Source of the DNA: Lineus longissimus
Taxonomy: Eukaryota > Nemertea > Pilidiophora > Heteronemertea > Lineidae
Assembly: GCF_910592395.1 (NCBI RefSeq)
Contig: NC_088312.1
Location: 14,609,292-14,673,291, forward strand
Direction: 5' to 3'
Length of the DNA: 64,000 nucleotides
In this document: piece after piece, positions 58,658-64,000 of the stretch
How positions within the stretch are numbered: position 1 is the first letter of the stretch
How the letters are laid out: each line of letters opens with the position of its first letter
Program-made: the position numbers and the translations under genes
Notes under the pieces: model-generated
The model's input: only the letters and a program-made list of their open reading frames with translations
Told to the model about the DNA's origin: nothing
Database searches by the model: none

Positions 58658-58860
58658 GGTACTTTGCGGAACGGAACGGAACGGAACAGACCTCGCCCCT
58701 AGGTCGTTTCCTAGAAGCCCTGAAACTTACCCAAAATATCAAAATCGGACCTTATCTGAGATGCTATCATACCTTAGTACAGTTAGCTTTCCATATTAAA
58801 GCTTTTTGGTGGATTTCGTGCGATAATCTATACATGTTCCGTTCCGTTCCGCAAAGTACC
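58658..58860 (+). mobile_element. 203-bp foldback element, copy 1
   Basis: Inverted ends of about 24 bp, flanked by AAT on both sides. Interior CCTCGCCCCTAGGTCGTTTC through GGTGGATTTCGTGCGATAAT. Copy 2 at 60155-60357 is nearly identical and inverted. Confidence 0.85.
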
Positions 58861-59036
58861 AATATCCTGCACCTCTTCTCGTTTAAGTGATGACACAACA
58901 CTGTGACAATGCGTTCGACTACCTTTCATTCTCCGTCACTCCATCCTCAGCCTATTGTGCTGCCATAGTAGGACCAGATCGTCCATAATGTATGTTCCGT
59001 TCTGTTCCGCAAAGTACCATTATCCTGCTGGATATT

Positions 59037-59751
59037 GGTACTTTGCGGAACGGAACGGAACACGAGATGTTGGCCTCATATCAAGGTTGATTGTATTCAA
59101 CTTAATTATTATTTGAAGATCTCCTCAGAAGCACACTGATACTCATTAATTTTAGTTACGATGTAATAAACAAAACATGCTGCATTCAATTACGACCTTT
59201 ACATTCTCCGTCACTTCATACTCACATCGTCGGAACATGGTTCTCATTCTCTAGTTACAAGGCAAGAGATGATGACATACTGCGTGGAACTACCTGTCAT
59301 TCTCCGTCACCACATCATGTATTCAACATATTACTATCATCAAGCTCGATATTGGAACACTGCGGAACGGAAGCCCACCTCTACTCATTTTAGATACGAA
59401 GTAAATAAAACATGCTTACCTTTCATTTTCTGTCACTCCCGCCTGACCGTAATGTCGTAGCAGGGCTACATCTTCGCATATATTTTAAGGCATTCTATGT
59501 GTTTATTGCATGGTCACACGAGATTTTTAGAGTAAATCAATCAAACTCTCCGGGTCTCATTTCAAGTTCCGCAGAAGCCCATGCACCTCTTCTCATTTTA
59601 GCGACGACACAAGACAATGCCTTCAATTACCTTTCATTCTCCGTCACTCTATCATTAGCCTATTGTGCTGTATGGCCAAATCGTCGTATGTATTAACACG
59701 TTTAAGGCATTCTGTGGGCTCTCCCCGTTCCGTTCCGTTCCGCAAAGTACC
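59037..59751. mobile_element. 715-bp composite between GGTACTTTGCGGAAC ends
   Basis: Starts and ends with the family's inverted termini and contains three of the ~220-bp direct blocks. Same 18-base spacer outside both ends. Confidence 0.65.
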
Positions 59752-59769
59752 ATTATCCTGCTGGATATT

Positions 59770-60151
59770 GGTACTTTGCGGAACGGAACGGAACATCTGT
59801 ATTACTGGTGACGTCTGGAGAGTATTTTGGTCTATCTCCTCTGAAACCACTGAAGGAATTGGCCATGTTGAGGGTTATTCATGGGTATTGGATGTCCCGA
59901 AGACGATCCGCTATATCTCGAAACCAAATTTTTATCGGTCGAATATGCTGTTTTTCGTGATTTTTGCCTATGAATGGGCCAACTTTATTATCGGCACGTG
60001 CTGCCACCTGTGAGGATAATGTGTAAGTTACTTGACCTGCCAGGCAGCTTCAGAGCGGACTTCAGCAGTTTAGAAACATAACACACTTAAACGAGAAGAG
60101 GTGCGCTTCTGAGGAGTAATAATCGTGTTCCGTTCCGTTCCGCAAAGTACC
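59770..60151. mobile_element. 382-bp element between GGTACTTTGCGGAAC ends
   Basis: Inverted ends at 59770 and 60151. Its right end is separated from the next element only by AAT. Confidence 0.65.
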
Positions 60152-60154
60152 AAT

Positions 60155-60357
60155 GGTACTTTGCGGAACAGAACGGAACATGTATAGATTATCGCACGAA
60201 ATCCACCAAAAAGCTTTGATATGGAAAGCTAACTGTACTAAGGTATGATAGCATCTCAGACAAGGTCCGATTTTGATATTTTGGGTAAGTTTCAGGGCTT
60301 CTAGGAAACGACCTAGGGGCGAGGTCTGTTCCGTTCCGTTCCGTTCCGCAAAGTACC
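60155..60357 (-). mobile_element. 203-bp foldback element, copy 2 (inverted)
   Basis: Complement of 58658-58860 with only a few changes; flanked by AAT on the left and ATT on the right. Confidence 0.85.
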
Positions 60358-60446
60358 ATTAGCCATGCTTTGAGCATTTTATAAACTACAGAATAAATTC
60401 TAACTAACCTATCCTAGTTATCATTGCTATGTGACAGGACATAACA

Positions 60447-60930
60447 TTACAGGTTCAATTTCTGGACTTGTCTCCTGTCCCTTGCAGATCTTCTAAGTTC
60501 AGGCCCAGGGTTATTTGGTGCAGGCAACTGCGCGGACTTTTCAGCAGATACTTGAGCATGTCTTACAGGGGTGTTAGTGACATCAGCTCTCTGCCCCAGT
60601 GGCGTGACTGGAGGAACAGTGTTGTTCCCAACATGAACACTTACAGGAATTGGTGCAAGCTGAATTGGGTCATCTAGAAAATCTGGTACCGCTGACTCGT
60701 CAGCAATTTGTTGTTGATCTGTGGCCTGATCGGTCACTGTGATCATGTGATCAGCATGAACCAACTTACTTGATGATCCAATTTTGACAACATAATTTCT
60801 AGGTCCCTTGTCCTCAACCACTGAACCAAGGATTACCTGCTTGGTAAATGCCTCTTTTACCAACCCAACCGCCCTTTCCGCCCCCCCCCCCCCCCCCCAT
60901 TGGAGGCAGGGTGATATGGTGCCACAAGCG
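60447..60930 (-). pseudogene. second Ty3/gypsy-like pol tail with poly-G-expanded integrase
   Basis: Minus strand: TTLVAPYHPASNG of the integrase core, then 18 G (plus-strand C 60881-60898), then AERAVGLVKEAFTKQ in a different frame. It jumps at once to GSVVEDKGPRNYVVKIG and SKLVHADHMI, skipping about 100 residues of the usual linker, and closes with LRRSARDRRQVQKLNL and stop. This is a different family from 54067-55067. No LTR found. Confidence 0.8.
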
Positions 60931-61856
60931 TTGTTGGAATTTCGACAGCCAGTGTTACCGCCGCGGCGGTCTTCGCTGTTCTACCCTGCGTCGCCGGAAT
61001 CGGTCTCGGGCTTCTTAAGCAACTTGACAATTTGATGACGAGGATTTTCTCTTTCCTCACTCTTTATTAGAGTTTTGTTTGACAGGCAAGATTGCCTCCT
61101 GTGCCGTTTGCCGTATGATGATGGATAAAGGCACAAAGGTTTTAGTAAGTTTATACATTTGTATGTATATAGCCCAAGAAGGGTGCTTTTGACCCCTGTT
61201 TTATGGCGATGCCTCTTAATTTGTCGGACATCATTATTTGACTGTGTGCGGGTTCGACCATTTCGTCAAATGTAGATTCCCTTGATATTACTGTTGCTGC
61301 TGTGCCAGCTTGGTCAATTTTAGACCTATTATGTAGATGGTGTGCCCGTTGTGGGTCGTAATTCTGATGTTATCACCTTGAAATGGTGATTTTTGGGTAT
61401 TCTTGGGCACAGCTCACATTGGTGTCATTTCCGACCATCCTTACTGTTCCCACCATGTGCGTTGGTTAGTGTCTTGTAGTGTTCGAAGGTGGCAGCACCT
61501 CCCGATACGTCAGGGGCACTATCTTCTAGGTTGTGACTTGGATGTGCCCTACATTTTGTCTCTACGATAATAATCAATGTTTCCATTGTGAAGTTTAAGG
61601 CTTTGGCTTATGCCAGGTATCATTTGTATCTTTTCAGTGAACCCTTCCTTCCTTCCTTCTCATCTTTTGAAGAATAAACACGTTTTTTAAGGAGTACATA
61701 ATCTTGGTAATTGGTTATCCATCACGTCGACAAGACTGCATATCCTCTGTGGGTTTACGGCGCTCACAGCCAGCGTGAGAAGTTCACGTGGTTTGTTGCA
61801 AAAAACAAGCCAATGATTGGTGTCAAGGTGTATATAAAGAGATTGATGTTGTTAGT
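60931..61856. other. noncoding stretch
   Basis: No supported gene. It lies between the second Ty3 tail and the N-terminal half of the uncharacterised protein. Confidence 0.45.
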
Positions 61857-63622
61857 TCATATGTTTCTTTCAAGCTGGTGGTACAGGCAGATGTAATCGA
61901 TGTACATGAAGCAAAGTTGTGCAGTTGCGCCATGTGCTCCTGATCGTGTGAGGTTCGAGTATTCTGAATATGCAGTAGCACAACTCAGAAACAGGTCAAT
62001 CGTTGTAATGCTGGGTAGTTCATCTTGCCTGTGAACTTGTAAGTCATTCAGTAAATTCCCCAGTTGGTCCTTCTGTTCGTAGGTTTGAAGAAAGACTTTG
62101 AAGTGAAGTTTCTCGAAAGCAAGGGGAAGGAGAAGATGCAGCCTTTTGCACCTTTTGAAGTGTTTACCGCTTATAAATCCATTGAGTGACCCTGTGGCAA
62201 GAACCTCTGTTTCTGTCATCATACTAGGCCCACCCGATTCAGCAATTAATTTTCCAACTGCTTTGAAGAAAGCCATTTCAATATGGACTGCACCCAACAT
62301 GACAAAAATATTGTTGAATCTTGGTGCTTCAGTAACTTGGATCTGCATTGCAGGTTTGGCAGCTGCAAGGTCATATGTAACCACTCCATACCTTTGATTG
62401 CATTCTTCTGCGCATCTCTGGGTGGTTATAAGGGTGTTCTGAACCACAGATAAACTTGTGATTGGTGCATTTAGATTAGGCATATAGCGAACCTCTTGTT
62501 TTGGCAAACTCTCGCTGGTGAGGTTTGCATTGAAACCTACCCACACTGGGATATCGTCGTTACTCAGGGCATGTTTGATCATCTAAAGGAAGTCCATCTG
62601 TTTTGCACCTGTGCTTATGTCAGTAAGGCTGTAGACATCGATTAGTTTGTAGTTGAAGACGGTCATCTTTGGAATTCCGCGATATGGAAGCAGAGGTGTT
62701 TCAGGGACAGTCAAGGTCCTCCTCTTGGTTGTTTTCTTTGGAGCCCTTCTGGAAGGTGTTCCAACTGTCTTGTTTATCAGAGGGGGGATTTCACCACCAT
62801 CAATGACTTGTGTCGCTTGAACGTTCTGGTGCAATATACCCATTGGATTATGCAATGTGTCCGCCCCCGATAACGTTTGAATCATCTCATCAAAGTTATC
62901 AAATGCCAATCCCATCGGAAGACCAACCACTGTATCCTCCGGGCAGGATTCCTTTCCGTCTAGAAGGGCCTCTGCTGTTGCAGTCTCGAGCTCCTCCAAA
63001 GCAGAGTAGTTTAGGCAATAACCAAATCTGTTGAGAACTGCACTAATTTCTTACTTCCAGTAACTGACTTTATTGCCATTCCAAGGGTTACATGTTTTGC
63101 AGGCATCGCCCTCCCTCTTTGCACCACAAACAGGGCATCCTGGCTAGACGAGTCAACCCGGCGTTCCACCTTCTTTCCCCATGGACCTGGACCAACTTTT
63201 CCGCTGTATAGGATCCTGAAGAAATTGGTGACAAGCTCAGGAGGGGATGCATCGCCTTTCCTTAGATCGTTCAGGGTTGGATTGAGAGGCTGATCTTTCT
63301 TGGGGGTCTTTAGAAACCGACTTCTTAACAGCAATGCTGCTTTTGTGATAATTCGTTCTTCGGAAACTGAGTAGTCATAGGCTACACGGATTGCATCCTC
63401 AGCAATGTTGGCGTTGTAAATTATATTTCCCATTTTCTTACCTAGGGGAACTTGTACCCTGATTCGCGCCCCAAAACTATTAGTTAAATTGCGCATCAAA
63501 CTGGACTTTACCATAGGTGTTTCATCCATAGACAAACAAAAGTCCAAATATCGTTCATAAATTGATGTCAACAGTTCTGGACGTTTATCAACTATGATAG
63601 ACTTTTCAACGTATGCGTGCAA
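61857..63622 (-). pseudogene. N-terminal half of the same uncharacterised invertebrate protein family
   Basis: Minus strand. 63622-63011: AYDYSVSEERIITKAALLLR, TLNDLRKGDASPPELVTNFF, VQRGRAMPAKHVTLGMAIKS and VTGSKK. A one-base shift at about 63025 leads to LNRFGYCLNYSALEELETAT, then VGLPMGLAFDNFDEMIQTL. A TAG at 62583-62585 interrupts the frame just before IPVWVGFNANL. It continues with YGVVTYDLAAAKPAMQIQ, FNNIFVMLGAVHIEMAFFKA and GSLNGFISGKHFKRCKRLH, then HGATAQLCFMYIDY, and stops at 61857. The blocks match, from memory, a widespread unannotated invertebrate family; the order fits with 57237-58510 as the continuation. No conventional ATG is obvious at the start and the true N-terminus may lie in another exon. 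No function known. Confidence 0.7.
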
Positions 63623-64000
63623 ACAGATTAGATTAAATAAAACGTGAAGGGTTTATTATATCGAGTGTATATAATATTGTTTGAAATTTTTTTTCATATT
63701 AGATTTGTAACACCATGTAATCAGGTCTTAATTACTGCAAATGTGTGACACGATGAACTTTAACTAGTGGCTCTACATTAGATCTAAATAAAGATATGAA
63801 TAGCTAAACAGATTGACTTAATTTCAGTCCTTGACATTTGGTCTCATCACCCTTGGCCCACTCAGAAAAGGGTTAATTCCCATAATTAACAACTCAGAAG
63901 GATTATTAATGTCATAGAGGATCATAAAGAACAGTTTGACACCAATTTCATGCTTGTACTTGAAATGTGCATTAAATATATATATATATATAACGAGTCT
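63623..64000. other. noncoding stretch with AT dinucleotide run
   Basis: AT-rich; (AT)n at about 63977-63992. Probable upstream region of the minus-strand pseudogene. Confidence 0.5.

Larger units (their letters stand above)
58640..60375. repeat. cluster of alternating inverted GGTACTTTGCGGAACGGAAC-ended elements
   Basis: The end motif GGTACTTTGCGGAACGGAAC or its complement occurs at 58658, 58860, 59018, 59037, 59751, 59770, 60151, 60155 and 60357, in alternating orientation. Between them lie four direct copies of a ~220-bp block (CACCTCTTCTC.TTTTAG, then ACCTTTCATTCTCCGTCACT). The arms 58640-58890 and 60085-60375 are long inverted repeats of each other. Some neighbouring ends share an 18-base spacer (ATTATCCTGCTGGATATT). 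Confidence 0.85.

Overview
This window looks like nuclear DNA from a marine invertebrate, probably a lophotrochozoan or another non-vertebrate metazoan. It is AT-rich, its one clear host gene has many short exons with GT-AG introns, and it is crowded with element families common in such genomes: a DIRS-type tyrosine-recombinase retrotransposon, Ty3-like and BEL/Pao-like fragments, pogo-like and Harbinger-like miniature elements, tRNA-derived SINE pieces, and a repeat ending in a (GAC)n tract and a hairpin. No species can be named from the sequence alone.

Layout. 1-8252 is one 44-bp satellite array (about 187 units) that runs off the left edge and carries several long internal duplications. 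8253-36400 holds no gene I can defend. It is old noncoding sequence carrying minisatellites and inverted-repeat elements, several with readable target-site duplications (441-bp Harbinger-like with TTA, 721-bp and 384-bp with TA, a perfect 107-bp TTAA foldback, pogo-like copies with TA).

37536-50841 is the only well supported host gene: exons 2-10 (my numbering) of an F-box protein 3 (FBXO3) orthologue. All nine exons join in frame through GT-AG sites and encode the end of the F-box, a SMI1/KNR4 (SUKH) domain and an ApaG domain. The first exon was not found. The last intron is 5.9 kb because a 5,047-bp DIRS element sits in it in the same orientation as the gene. Its ends (45058 and 50104) can be fixed to the base, because its internal complementary region is an exact layout of left end plus right end. 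Its gag, RT/RNase H and recombinase reading frames are broken by four single-base shifts, each in a homopolymer run, and by one stop codon.

50842-64000 is a retroelement graveyard read mainly on the minus strand: a Ty3-like integrase end, a (GAC)n/hairpin repeat, a BEL/Pao-like gag, a second Ty3 tail with an 18-G run in its integrase, and a cluster of alternating inverted copies of a GGTACTTTGCGGAACGGAAC-ended element (58640-60375). These lie around and inside a broken copy of a large uncharacterised invertebrate protein family, with an N-terminal half at 61857-63622 and a C-terminal half at 57237-58510. The C-terminal half has a possible PIN-like acidic signature. The genes do not form a pathway. 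The window is one host gene surrounded and invaded by repeats.
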